Assembly: GCA_004335835.1 (NCBI GenBank)
Contig: RWJK01000938.1
Span: 1-64,000, forward strand
Direction: 5' to 3'
From: Scenedesmus sp. ARA3
Taxonomy: Eukaryota > Chlorophyta > Chlorophyceae > Sphaeropleales > Scenedesmaceae
Length of the DNA stretch: 64,000 bases
Position numbers and translations under genes: made by a program. Shown one piece after another: positions 12,801 through 22,743 of the stretch. The first letter of the stretch is position 1. Each line of letters starts with the position of its first letter. Below the pieces are notes generated by a model. It worked only from the letters and a program-made list of their open reading frames with translations, had not been told where the DNA came from and did not search any database.

Positions 12801-13723
12801 CGGAGTGGCTTTCCCCACCCTGACAGCCTCAGAGGCGGGCCTGCGCGCGTTCCAGTTCCTGTACTTTTTCAGCAGCTTCTGGAACCAGTTTGGGCCCAAC
12901 TGCACCACCTGGCTCGTGGCAGGTGAGAAAACACTGCTCCTGAGTCGCGCTGGGCTGTGCTGGGTTGCGTTTTCAGACACAAGCAGGCAGCAGAGTATCC
13001 TAAAAGTCAGCTCAGTTTCACCAAAATCAGCTCAGTTTACCAAGGATGTCTGTTCTGTGCTCTGACGCCGCTGGCTGTCCCTGCTGCCACCCTGCACTTC
13101 GCTATTTGCAGCCGAGGTCTTCCCCACTGATGTGCGCGGCACATTCCAAGGCATCTCTGCAGCAATGGGCAAAGTCGGCGCCATCATCGCCGACATTGTG
13201 TTCGGCTATGTCTCAACCCGGACCACATTCTACATGTCTGCTGCGTTTGGCCTGGCTGGCGCGCTGGTGACCTGGCTGTTCCTGCCCGACACGACCGGCC
13301 TGTCGCTTGATGAGCTGGATCGCATGGCCAAGTACATGCTGAGCAATGAGTTTGAGCACTACCATGGAGAGGCTGCGAACCCCAAGCACCTGTCGACATG
13401 GGAGCGGTGAGCGTTTGGCTTTAGCCTTCTGCTGTAAAGTTTGTAGCTGTTTTAATCGAGCCAGCATGCATCTGCAGCCGCACATCCCAGGCTCAAAATG
13501 CCGCACTGCATCCTGTAGTGAGTCATAATTCCTTCCTGGTCTGGTGTCTGACCCGCTGGGCTTGGTCTGTCTGTACTGCCTTTATCTGTACTGCAGGTAT
13601 GTGCTGAAGTGGCACAGGCACTACGACCCAGAGATGGACCGCAAGCACAAGGCAATACAGCTGGCCAAGTCAATGGGCAAGGAGCTGAGTGCACTGGAAA
13701 AGGAGGTGCTCAGCAAGTGCTAA
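9900..13723 (+). CDS. PHT1/PHO84-type phosphate transporter A
   Basis: Plasma-membrane H+/phosphate symporter of the major facilitator superfamily (PHS family). Ten exons: 9900-9986, 10215-10259, 10658-10826, 11059-11218, 11484-11787, 12040-12137, 12323-12520, 12738-12922, 13112-13406, 13597-13723; phases agree throughout, giving 555 residues, the usual family length. Conserved parts are AIPGLGMFSEAY in helix 1, GDYMGRRWGSR in the loop after helix 2, the GVGGEYPMA signature at about 158-166, the charged central loop (EKHDFDE), FWNQFGPNCTTW, and AEVFPTDVRGTFQG followed by DTTGLSLDELDR. The Asp of the plant GGDYP signature is Glu here. Transporter B lies 3.6 kb downstream in the same direction. 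A candidate TGTAA signal follows the stop by about 130 bases. Confidence 0.92.
10475..10588. repeat. 57-bp tandem duplication with near-perfect palindrome
   Basis: Two identical or near-identical 57-bp units in intron 2 of transporter A. Each contains GATGATGGTGAC and its inverse separated by one base (12-bp arms), plus a smaller TGCTGCGCCGCAGCA palindrome. Both could form hairpins. Confidence 0.9.
11228..11310 (+). repeat. Partial duplication of the exon 4 donor region
   Basis: A segment that includes the end of exon 4 (CATC..CGCCGCCAC) and the start of the intron (TGCTCAGCTT..TTGCAGCAAC) recurs in tandem just downstream of the real donor at 11219. The copy has mutated the donor GT context. 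Confidence 0.65.
11331..11391. repeat. About 30-bp tandem repeat, two copies
   Basis: Two direct copies containing CAGCAGCAGCCGATGGCAGC lie in intron 4 of transporter A. Only the repeat structure is evident. Confidence 0.85.
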
Positions 13724-13781
13724 GCAAGCAGCTGAGTGCCCTGGAAAAAAAGGTGCTCAGCAAGTGCGAAGCAAGCAGTGC
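13683..13781 (+). repeat. Tandem duplication across the stop codon of transporter A
   Basis: A unit of about 49 bp covering the last coding bases (GAGCTGAGTGC..GAAAA..GTGCTCAGCAAGTGC), the stop TAA and AGCAAGCA is repeated immediately downstream. In the second copy the stop is changed to CGA, but translation already ends in the first. Confidence 0.85.
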
Positions 13782-13855
13782 TCACACTACTAGGAATTTC
13801 CTGATGCAAAGCAGAGCACGACACAATTGCAGTGTGCACTTTCTTTGACAGCATG

Positions 13856-13860
13856 TGTAA
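13856..13860 (+). terminator. Candidate poly(A) signal TGTAA for transporter A
   Basis: TGTAA is the usual chlorophyte polyadenylation motif. This copy lies about 130 bases after the stop of transporter A. Confidence 0.45.
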
Positions 13861-14067
13861 AGAGTTGCATCGTTAGGGTGTGTTACAGGCGTGTCGGCTG
13901 GCAAAGGCTAGCCGAGTCAGAGACATGTGGTACCGTTGCATAAGGAAGCATGGGGGCTGTGGGCCCCATATAGCAGCAAGTGCTGAGTGGGGTGCTGAAG
14001 CAAGCACCGAGCAGCACTTGCTGCTGCAAAGAGCACAGCCCGCCAGCAGTTTGTGTTGCATTTTCTG

Positions 14068-14266
14068 CGATGCTGATGCAGCGTTGCTTGATACGTGCAG
14101 CCACATTGTTAGGCATGCTGCCATAGGCAGCTGGGTGGGTTGCTGCGTACGTTTGCAGCGCCAGTGCACTGAATGCTGGCCTGCGTGTGCTGTGATGCTG
14201 ATGCAGCGTTGTTTCATAAGCACAGACATATTGTTAGATATGGTGCCACAGGCAGCTTGGTGGGTT
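14068..14266. repeat. Degenerate tandem repeat, spacing about 124 bp
   Basis: Two diverged copies share TGATGCAGCGTTG, an ATTGTTAG core and GGCAGCT..GTGGGTTGCTG in the same order. They are non-coding on inspection. Confidence 0.7.
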
Positions 14267-15171
14267 GCTGCTGCAGAGCACGGGGTATGTAGAGCGAGAT
14301 GAAAGGGCCAGAAAGTGACAGGAAAGGCTTTGCTGCCGCTGTGAGTGGCTTTGTGTTGCAGCTTGTGGAATGCATTTTAGAGTTGTACAGCTGTTGTTCA
14401 GCCAGCCAGCAGTGCAGAGCATCGTATGACGTTACATCTTGTTTTCCCTTTCAAGGGTACCAGGCTCGTGGCATATGCGGTTGGCTGCAGGTTAAATTGA
14501 CAGCATGTTCTGCCTACTCTGTACCTACGTATTGATACATATGGCACCAGTGATTGCAACTCTGTTGGCACCTCAAAATGTGCGCTGTATGGCCGGCGGG
14601 GTGGATGCTATGCTGCCTGCATTGCTTTTGTGAAGCCCTGTACGTGTTTTGTTGTGCAAATATGTCCTTGCCTCGTGGCAATGGAGCTAGCCTCCTTTTT
14701 GCGTGCTGCAGCATACCTTTGGCTGGCTGCTGTCAGGCTGATGCTCAGAACAGCATCTTTCGTGATGCTGTGTTTGGTGTCAGCCGCACACAGATAGGAT
14801 TCGGCGGCTGTTGACACCCGCTGCTACGACAGTGGTATCTGAAACAGCTGTTCTGACTTGTATGGTGGTTTTGATTATATACGGTTTCTTGCTGTCGCAG
14901 CGGTCTGCAGTGCCATCAATTGCACCTGGTTATTGTGAACGGGCGGCTGCTGAAAGTGCACGAAAGTGCCGTATCTCAGCTGCCTGTGATGCCAGGCGTG
15001 CCTGCAACTGCACATGTGCTCATTTGTTACTAGCATGCAACCTGGGGCTAGCAGACAGTTGCCCTGGTTTTGACCCTGGGGCAAATGCTGGTTTCACCCT
15101 GATGAAGGTGCAGCTTTGCTGGCCTGATGCATTTTGGGGATTTGCTTCTGCTTTTGTTTCTTGCATAGTGT

Positions 15172-15245
15172 CTCCCCTATGAGCCTCTCGTTGGTTCCTG
15201 ACTGGGGTGTCCACTCCTCGTTGAGTGGAGCATGTAATGTAATGT
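15172..15245 (+). mobile_element. Dispersed repeat, copy 1, possible retroelement 3' end
   Basis: A segment of about 75 bp (CTCCCCTATGAGCCTCTCG to TGTAATGTAATG) recurs in the opposite orientation at 52127-52201 with few differences. A short tandem tail of TGTAA units is typical of the 3' end of some non-LTR retrotransposons and SINEs. No reverse transcriptase frame adjoins it, so this is at most a truncated copy. Confidence 0.5.
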
Positions 15246-16433
15246 CTCCTGTGGGGCTCCGCTGCAACAGCAGCTGCAGGTGAGGCTGCAGAACATGGCC
15301 TTAGTTTCTAATCTCCGCAGGTCCGCATCTCGCGCGTTGAAGGCTGGTTGCACAGAGACCATGCAGCACTGAGTATGCTGCTTGTGTGCGTTGGCTTACC
15401 ATATTCAATAAGCTTGTCCTGTCGCTTCGTGCATGTGTGGTACAATTTGTGTCTCGGCCGCTACGCCGTTTTGCGGGGTCCTGTTGCTGCTTGGCATGCC
15501 CCCGTCACCTCTCTAGCAGCTGTTTGGCTTTAGGTGGCTTGGGCTGTTGTGCCGTGGGCATGTGTTATTTGCTGATGCAGGCCTGGAGGAATGACAGCTT
15601 GTGCTGCATGCGAGGTTGGTGACTGCCACGCCTGCTGCAGATACAGCACAGACGATGTTAGCACAGCTGACAGCAGTGCAGTGTGTCGCACGCTACTCGC
15701 ACTGATGACAGTTTGGTTTGCTTGCAAAGCTGGCTGTTGCATGTTGCTGCTCCAGCTGGTCGTCTTGCTGCGTGCGTGCCACACGCCCGCGGGATGTTGT
15801 GCATTCCATCAGATGCTGCATGCACTACGGCTTGTGGTGCAAGGGTGTTGACTGATAGTTGGTGTGAATGTGGGGTGGCACCTTGGTGGGGTGCTTGTTG
15901 GCGTTGATTCTGCAGCAGCACACGCTGTTTTTGGCGCTGTCGTGCTGCTGCTGCTGCTGCTGTGCAGATGGCAGGGGTGTGTCTGATTTCCTCTGTCACG
16001 GCAAAAACTGTGGCCAGAAAAATGTGGTGGGTCGCCAGACAGGGGATGGTGTGTGAGAGAAGGTGGTCAACTCAATTTTCGACTGTCAACACGGCTGCTG
16101 CAGTCAGCTGCGAGGTGCACATGCCGCGCCGTGCTCTGTGAGGGCAGGCAGCCAGCAGTTGCACATATGCAAGGGCACACAGCCAGAGTTGCACATAGCG
16201 ATGTAAGTTTGTGCTGTTTACATGGTCTGCAGGCGGTAGTGCTGCAGCCCACGGTGCCCAGCAGCCTCAGCAGTGCCTTCTCAAATATGCTGGTCAAACA
16301 CGGTTCTCATCATTACGTCTGTGGTTTCCGTGTAACCTCTTGCGGTTGACTGAGCGCACACTTCAACAAATGTCGCCTGGATTGCAGCACTGTGCTCGTA
16401 GATGGCGAGAATATAATGTATTTCCTGCAAGGA

Positions 16434-16468
16434 TACTGTACAGTACTGTACTGTACAGTACTGTACAG
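16434..16468. repeat. TACTGTACAG palindromic array
   Basis: Overlapping, self-complementary GTACAGTAC units form a short hairpin-prone array between the two transporters. No function is evident. Confidence 0.85.
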
Positions 16469-17162
16469 ACATGTCGGTTGGCAGCAGTTAATGTACAGTC
16501 AGCGCCGATCCCACCCCCTGTATGTTCTAATTATCTTTCTCACACTGCTACGATAATAATATCAGCATTGGAAAGAAATAAACGCACACAATCGTGGAGT
16601 TGCCGCTTGTACAAGCAGCGTCCATCGCATGCCTGCACGTGGCACAGCAACATGGCGCAGCAGTTGAGGGCCCCAGTGCCGGGCACTGCCCGGATGGCAC
16701 AATATGTCAAGTAAAGAACAGCGGTCCTAGCGTGCCATGGCTCTCAGCATGTGAGCCAACTAATTAACCACTGTTCGTTTGCAGCATGCAGTCACTGCAA
16801 TGGTGGCTGGAAGTGACAAGTTGCGCCGTGTCCTGCCGTGCTTTACTGCTGCAGCTGCCTGCACTCCAGCCAGACCACGTGCACCCTCCCCATGGTGTAT
16901 TCGTGCTGTTCAATGTGCACACTGGTTTGATCTCGATCGTTCTGTCAAACGTCAGCAGCCAGGGCTGCTTGCTGGCTATCAGTGCGCTGATAGAACAACG
17001 TTGCGAAGCCCTAGCGTGCCATTACACCAGCGTTTCCGGGCATTTTCTATGCCGGTAATGTAGCAAATACAACTGAAAAGGCTCACGAAATACTTATGCT
17101 CTGCAGACGCTTAAGCCCTTGCCTTCACATCGCGGGGTGGTTACCGGGATACTGGTGTGAGA

Positions 17163-17170
17163 GAATATGC
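17163..17170. promoter_or_regulatory. GNATATNC motif upstream of phosphate transporter B
   Basis: GAATATGC fits GNATATNC, the site bound by plant PHR1 and related to algal PSR1 phosphate-starvation regulators. It lies about 190 bases before the ATG of a phosphate transporter. The motif is short enough to occur by chance. Confidence 0.25.
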
Positions 17171-17357
17171 CGCCCTAGCTCTCACCATTTGATAGCACAG
17201 ATTCGTAGGCACCGCAGTATCGTTAGTGAAACTCAAGGGAGGATTGATAAAAAGGGCCCTCCGTCTGCTGCACCAGTATCCCTGCTGCTCTCCGGTGAAC
17301 AGCATTTGTCAATCATCCCGGACAGCTTGATCGGCGTGGTTGCCGATCTTTGACGCA

Positions 17358-19208
17358 ATGGTCCACGAAGATGTGGATGTTCGGGATGTACATAAGCTGC
17401 GGCGCCTGAGCAGCATCACCACCACGGCGCAGTACTCACACCCACAGTGAGACCCAGCCTTCTTCTGCTGTTGCAGCTTCACTATAACATTTGCCAGCCT
17501 TGCTGCATGATGTAACCAACCCGATGAACACGCGGCAAGCACGTTCATAAGCATGGCAGGATTGTGCTAGGTGGTGCCATCATGCACAGCACAGAAGCGG
17601 TTAAATGCTGTTGAAATTTCACATGCATGGGTCTAGCTGTGTTTCTGAAGACAGCGACCTATACATTAGGTGTGGCTGCTGACAAAAATCTTTGACTATC
17701 TGATGGCTGCTGTAAGACACGGTGTCTTAGACACCTAGGTGTCTTAGACACCTTGCTGCTGGCAGGTGTCTTAGACACCTTAGGTGTCTTAGACACCTTG
17801 CTGCTGGCAAAACCCCCTCATACAGCTGAGACCAAACCCTGCTGCCCTGGGGGCGCTCTCTGCTAGTGTGTGTGCTCCTTTTGACACTTCCGCCGTCGAC
17901 TGAGCCTTGCTGTATACAAGTTTTGCCCAAGCCTGCATGGAGGTTGCTGCCGCCTAACATCACCGCAACATAAACCACCCACCACCTACCAAACCTCAAC
18001 CCTCCAAATGAGTCTCAGACCTGGTGAAACTGCTGTGCTGCATGCAATTGCGCTTGCAGGAAAAGGCGTGGCTCCTGCCTATCAGCATGGTGGCACTGGT
18101 ATCTGGCCTGGGCCATCCCAGGCCTGGGCATGTTCAGCGAGGCTTACATCATCTTCTCTTTAGGCCTCACCAAGCCACTGCAGACAGCTATGTTCCCCAC
18201 ATGCTTCAAGACACATGATGACTGCAAGGAGACCATCACGCATGTGCAGAACTACATCCAGATCGTGGGCATCATTGTGGGTGGGTGACTCCGCAGCAGT
18301 AGTAGCAGCAGATCAGCAGGCTGCATACAGCGAGGCGTCAACCGCAACTGCATCTGCAGCAGCAGCAGCTGTTAGCGGCTGTCAGGAAACAGAGCAGTTG
18401 CAGCGTCGGCTGTAGGATGATCGCTGAAGCTTTGCACCAGGCTGTTTGCGCAGCACATTTAAATCTTGCCTTGTTGTCACTTAGACAATTTGGGCGTGCT
18501 ATGGCCAGCTGAAACAGCGGCAGCCTGCAGCACAACATCGCATGTGCCAAACAGCAGCATGCCTGCCACACACGTACACATGGCTTCCTGCCATCACCTT
18601 TTTAACCTTTTGCAAACCACTGTTTCAAACCTGCTTGCCGCCACCTTCAGGCATGCTGCTGTTTGGTGCGCTGGTTCACATCATTGGCCGTCGCTGCCAC
18701 ATCTAACACTACCTGTTACTCCTTCATCATTGTTTCCGACTCAATCTTCATGTTCCAAAACTGCTGCTGTGTTTGATGTGTGTTTGCAGGCATGCTGCTG
18801 TTTGGTGCACTGGGTGACATTATCGGCCGCCGCTGGGGCAGCCGCATTGTGGCCAGCATCATGCTGAGTGGCACCATCCTGCTCACCTTCAGCCCCCTGG
18901 TGCCCAACCCAGCCACCTTTTTGAACCTGTACATCTTCGCCGCCACCTGGTGAGGCTTGCGGCAGCAGCAATCGCTGTGCTGCAATGCAATCACAATTCA
19001 TGCCTGCAGCAGTAGCCTTTGTTATCATCCATAGCTTGTATGCTGCAGTATGGTGCATGCCTTCAGGTATGGTGCTCAAGTCTTGCGTGCATGACAACAC
19101 TATGCAATCGGCAACCGATGCAGCCAGCAGGGCTGTACAGCAGTACACACAGCAGCAATACAGCAAGCGCCTGCACTGCCTGCACCTCTGCCTTTCACTG
19201 ACTACCCG

Positions 19209-19245
<37 letters not shown>

Positions 19246-20319
19246 TATGGCTTTGGCGTGGGTGGCGAGTACCCCATGGCGTCCGCATCTGCTGCGGAGC
19301 GCAGCCAGAGCGACGAGGCGCTGCGCCATAGGCGCGGAGAGCAGGTCGTGCTCACCTTCTCCGGCCAGGTGCGTGTGATGCTGTGGCGGCTGTAGGTGCA
19401 GTGTGTTGATACTTTGATTTGCGTGAGGGCGGAGAGCAGGTCGTGCTCACCTTCTCGGGCCAGGTGCGTGCATGCATGGAAGCTTGGTGCTGGGATGCAC
19501 TGCGTCAGATAGTGTGGACAGCAAGATGTGCTCACCTGTTCCGGCCAGATGAGAACAGGGAGTTGGCAGGGTCGATGCAGCTGGTTGCACTGTGTGACTG
19601 TTCATATGCGGCAGTTTTTGAGTTGTGGCCGGACACCGCAATTAACCTGGTGGAATCAATGCAGGCAGCTGGGAGGGCATACAGGCAACAAGCAGGAGTA
19701 GGTGCAAGTGCGCTCTGGCTGGCTACAGTACATGCTGCTGCTCCTGCTGCTGCTGCTGCTGCTGCTGCTGATGTGCCATCCGTGCTGCAACTACTGCTGC
19801 AGGGCATGGGCAACTTTGTCAACGGCTGTGTCATCTTGATTCTCATGGCGATGTTTGGCATGACCGGCACCACCTTGGACCCGATTGCCAGCCGCAACGT
19901 GGTCATGATCCAGTTTGCCGTTGCAGGAGCTGTGTCGCTGTTCATGGTGCTGTGGAGGTGGTTCAAGCTGAAGGAGTCAGAGGTGAGCCTGCAACACAGC
20001 TGCAGCAGCAGCAGCAGGATAGCAGCCGTGGCAGCTGCGGTACAGTGGAACAATAACATCATGCAAGGTGTTTGCACCATGCATGGCAGGTGGCGCAGCT
20101 GTGGAAGAGTTGAAGTGATGATTGTAAGAACAAGGAATAGTGTGTGCAGCTGGCACAACTTGCGGCCGTGAAGGATGTTAATCTGTTGCACCATACTGCA
20201 GTGCATTGCCTGTGTTGTGCTTGTGGTGCTTACGTTGTTTTTGTCTGTGCCGCCTGCAGGTGTGGAAGACTGAGAAGCATGACTTTGACGAGCTTGCAGG
20301 ACTTCTTGAACAACAACCG

Positions 20320-20367
<48 letters not shown>

Positions 20368-22743
20368 CAGGTGTGGAAGACTGAGAAGCACGACTTTGAT
20401 GAGCTCACAGAGCAGGAGGTGCACAAGGGAAAAACATACGAGGCACTCAACGCGCTCGCACACTTCTGGTAAGTTCTGCTTTGACTTTCGTCTGACTTAG
20501 TTTGACTGCGCTCAAGCAGCAAGTTGCTGGACCTGTGCCATCGTTGGGTCACAGCGCACATGGTATCTGGTCTGCTTTCACATTGCACTGCTGTCCTTAC
20601 TCATCTATTTTGAATCCACACTTCAACTGTTTGCAGGCCGCGGCTGACCGCCACCAGCATGGCCTGGGTGGCCAACGACTTTGCCTTCTACGGCAACAAG
20701 CTCTTCCAGAGCACCTTCATCGCGCTGCTGTACCCGGATGTGAGCTGCAGCTGCTGCAAACTGCGCCGGTAGCAGTTCTCGACATGCTTGCAAACCCGGG
20801 ACACAGCTGCTGTGCACATGTGTGCAGCTTCAGCAACTCTTGCTTCAGATACTTGCTGAATGCTGCTGCATTTGGCCAACAGGATCAGCAGGTTTTGCAG
20901 GCCAACAGCACGACCCAGTGCGCGTGTTGTCTGCACTGTTGTCATGCTTTCTTCTGCAGCAACGAACGCCTGCTGACATGGCATTTGTGTGCCTGTCTGT
21001 GCGTCATGCAGGCCACAGCGTTTGAGCGCATGCAGTGGACCGTGCTGAACAGTGCAGTGTCACTCACCGGCTATTTCTGCGCTGCAGCAGTTGTGGACAA
21101 GAGATGGTGAGGAAGACATATATGAACTCCACTGCACAGAACAGCATGTGGCATCTCCTGCTGTGTGTATCCTGCTGAGTTGTTCGGCAGCATTTGATGT
21201 AATGAGTGCATTGTGTAGGACAGCTTGCATGGTGTAGCATGGGGCTGCAGCAGTGTATCTGTCAAGTGCAGCCACCCACAGCTCATTTGTTCTGCTTGCG
21301 CAGCTCTTCACACTTCAACCTGCCGCTTACAACGGTGCTTTCACTGGTGAACTGAAACAACCTGCCTGTCTGCCCATTGCTGATGTGGTACAACAGGTAT
21401 GGCCGGCGCAGGATGCAAAATGTGGGCTTCCTCATGATGTTTGTGCTGTTCCTTATCTGCGGGGCGGCCTTCAAGACGCTCACTGCCAGCGCCACAGGCC
21501 TGCGCGCGTTCCAGTTCCTGTACTTTTTCAGCAGCTTCTGGAACCAGTTTGGGCCCAACTGCACCACCTGGCTCGTGGCAGGTGAGGAAACTCTGCTCTT
21601 TAAGTTGCTCTGGGCTGTGCTGGGTTGCGTTATAAGACACAAACAGGCTGGTGAGTGATGCACCACATGGTTTGTGGCAGGTGAGTAATGATGGTGGTTG
21701 GTGAATGTTGGTAGCAGGTGAGTAACGTACCACCCGCAGCGACGCAGATTTGGCTGCGCATAGGTCCACAGCACCGCTTGAGCATGTGCAATTGCCGTCA
21801 GCCACAACACCATGATATTTGCTGTGGCTGTCGTCATATTTGCCCTTCAGCCTTTGAAAGAAGCAGAGCTGCACCTTGCCACATTCTGCCTTTTGCCAAG
21901 CAATGCTATGCTGTCACAAGCTTGGCCACCTCAACAAATTGAGCTGCACGCACATGTGCTGTGCTTGAGCATAGTATGCTCAGCGTTCAGCAGCCAATTA
22001 CAGTGTGAGATGCCGCTGCATCCAAGGGTGCACGCAGGTGTGTTGCAATGGCGTCCTCATCTGCTGCAGCTTCTGCTTCTGCTGCTACTGCTGCTACTGC
22101 TGCTGCTGTGGGGTGCTGCTGCAGCCGAAGTGTTCCCAACGGATGTCCGCAGCACATTCCAAGGTTTCAGCGCAGCAATGGGCAAAGTCGGTGCTATCAT
22201 TGCCGACGTTGTCTTCGGCTACGTCAACCAGCAGACCACATTTTTCATGTCTGCTGCATTCGGCCTGGCGGGCGCGTTGGTCACGTGGCTGTTCCTGCCT
22301 GACACAACTGGTTTGTCGCTGGATGAGCTGGACCGCATGGCTAAGTACATGCTTGCTGGAGAGTTTGAGCACTATCATGGCGAAGGGGTCAACCCGAGAC
22401 ACCTGTCAACATACGAACGGTGAGCAGCGCATATTTTGTTAGGCAGCAGGTGATGTAGATATCATCTTTGCATATGCAGGGCAGAGGATGGGGAGCATGC
22501 AGTGCCTAGGGTACCTGCCTGCGATGCCTGCATTCTGCTTGCAATAACCCGTGTACAAATGCTGGTCTGCATCACTCACCACTGCTGTGCCGCCTGCGTA
22601 CCGCCTGTATCTATCTGTACTGCCTTTGTTGGGTGTAATGCAGCTGGGTGCTCAAATGGGACAGGCACTACGACCCAGACATGGATGACAGGCACAAGAC
22701 AGTGCAGCTGGCAAAGCTGCAGGAGCTGAAAGAAGGCGCATGA
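17358..22743 (+). CDS. PHT1/PHO84-type phosphate transporter B, tandem paralog
   Basis: Second phosphate symporter, strongly similar to transporter A. Eleven exons: 17358-17446, 18060-18280, 18790-18949, 19245-19368, 19803-19982, 20371-20468, 20637-20739, 21012-21106, 21397-21581, 22125-22419, 22644-22743; 549 residues. It keeps AIPGLGMFSEAY, GDIIGRRWGSR, GVGGEYPMA near 161-169, FWNQFGPNCTTW and AEVFPTDVRSTFQG. Compared with A it lacks the intron between WYISW and AIPGLG. It has two more introns, after TFSGQ and after LLYPD. Exon 2 must be read from 18060 in the frame giving WWHWYLAW, matching WSWYISW of A; the alternative frame (KAWLLPISM) is spurious. Introns carry partial copies of exon edges. 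The N-terminal leader differs from A, so the paralogs may be regulated or targeted differently. Confidence 0.92.
17721..17799. repeat. Four copies of a near-palindrome, AGGTGTCTTAGACACCT
   Basis: Intron 1 of transporter B holds two pairs of this 15-17 bp near-palindrome, each pair followed by TGCTGCTGGC. The arms are 7 bp and the central base pair is mismatched. It could fold as clustered hairpins or bind a dimeric protein. Confidence 0.85.
18650..18705 (+). repeat. Degenerate copy of transporter B exon 3 start
   Basis: The acceptor and first 50 or so bases of exon 3 (GCATGCTGCTGTTTGGTGC..) recur 140 bases upstream of the real exon at 18790. The copy has diverged (CTGGTTCACATCATTGGCCG) and runs out of frame. 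Confidence 0.8.
19421..19555 (+). repeat. Two copies of transporter B exon 4 3' end with donor
   Basis: The end of exon 4 (GAGAGCAGGTCGTGCTCACC..GGCCAG) with its GTGCGTG donor recurs at about 19430-19470. It recurs again, more diverged, at 19519-19553. Both lie inside the extra intron (19369-19802) that transporter A lacks. Confidence 0.85.
20260..20370 (+). repeat. Copy of transporter B exon 6 start plus (CTG)n
   Basis: The acceptor and 34 bases of exon 6 (GTGTGGAAGACTGAGAAGC..) occur first at 20260 and again, intact, at 20371, separated by a (CTG)n array at 20321-20364. The frame stays open from 20260 through the array into the real exon, so use of the upstream acceptor would insert a polycysteine run. 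Confidence 0.85.
21658..21726 (+). repeat. Copies of transporter B exon 9 donor region
   Basis: TGCACCACATGG..GTGGCAGGTGAGTAA and a shorter TAGCAGGTGAGTAA repeat the end of exon 9 (TGCACCACCTGG..GTGGCAGGTGAGG) in the downstream intron, each keeping a good GTGAGT donor. Confidence 0.75.

Larger units (their letters stand above)
13861..17357. other. Intergenic region between the two phosphate transporters
   Basis: About 3.5 kb with no supportable gene. The plus strand is G/T-rich, as in 3' flanks elsewhere in the window. It holds a degenerate tandem pair (14068-14142 and 14192-14266), a dispersed repeat ending in TGTAATGTAATG (15172-15245), and a TACTGTACAG palindrome array (16434-16468). Open frames of up to 167 codons carry no recognised family motif. 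Confidence 0.5.

Noticed and set aside
18024..18218. Apparent one-base frameshift in transporter B (frame KAWLLPISM then GHPRPGHV)
   Set aside because: The frame WWHWYLAW/AIPGLG joins exon 1 in phase 2 and aligns with WSWYISW/AIPGLG of transporter A, so no frameshift is needed.
18741..19535. 264-codon minus-strand frame
   Set aside because: Antisense to transporter B exons 3 and 4; its openness follows from the coding strand and CTG arrays.
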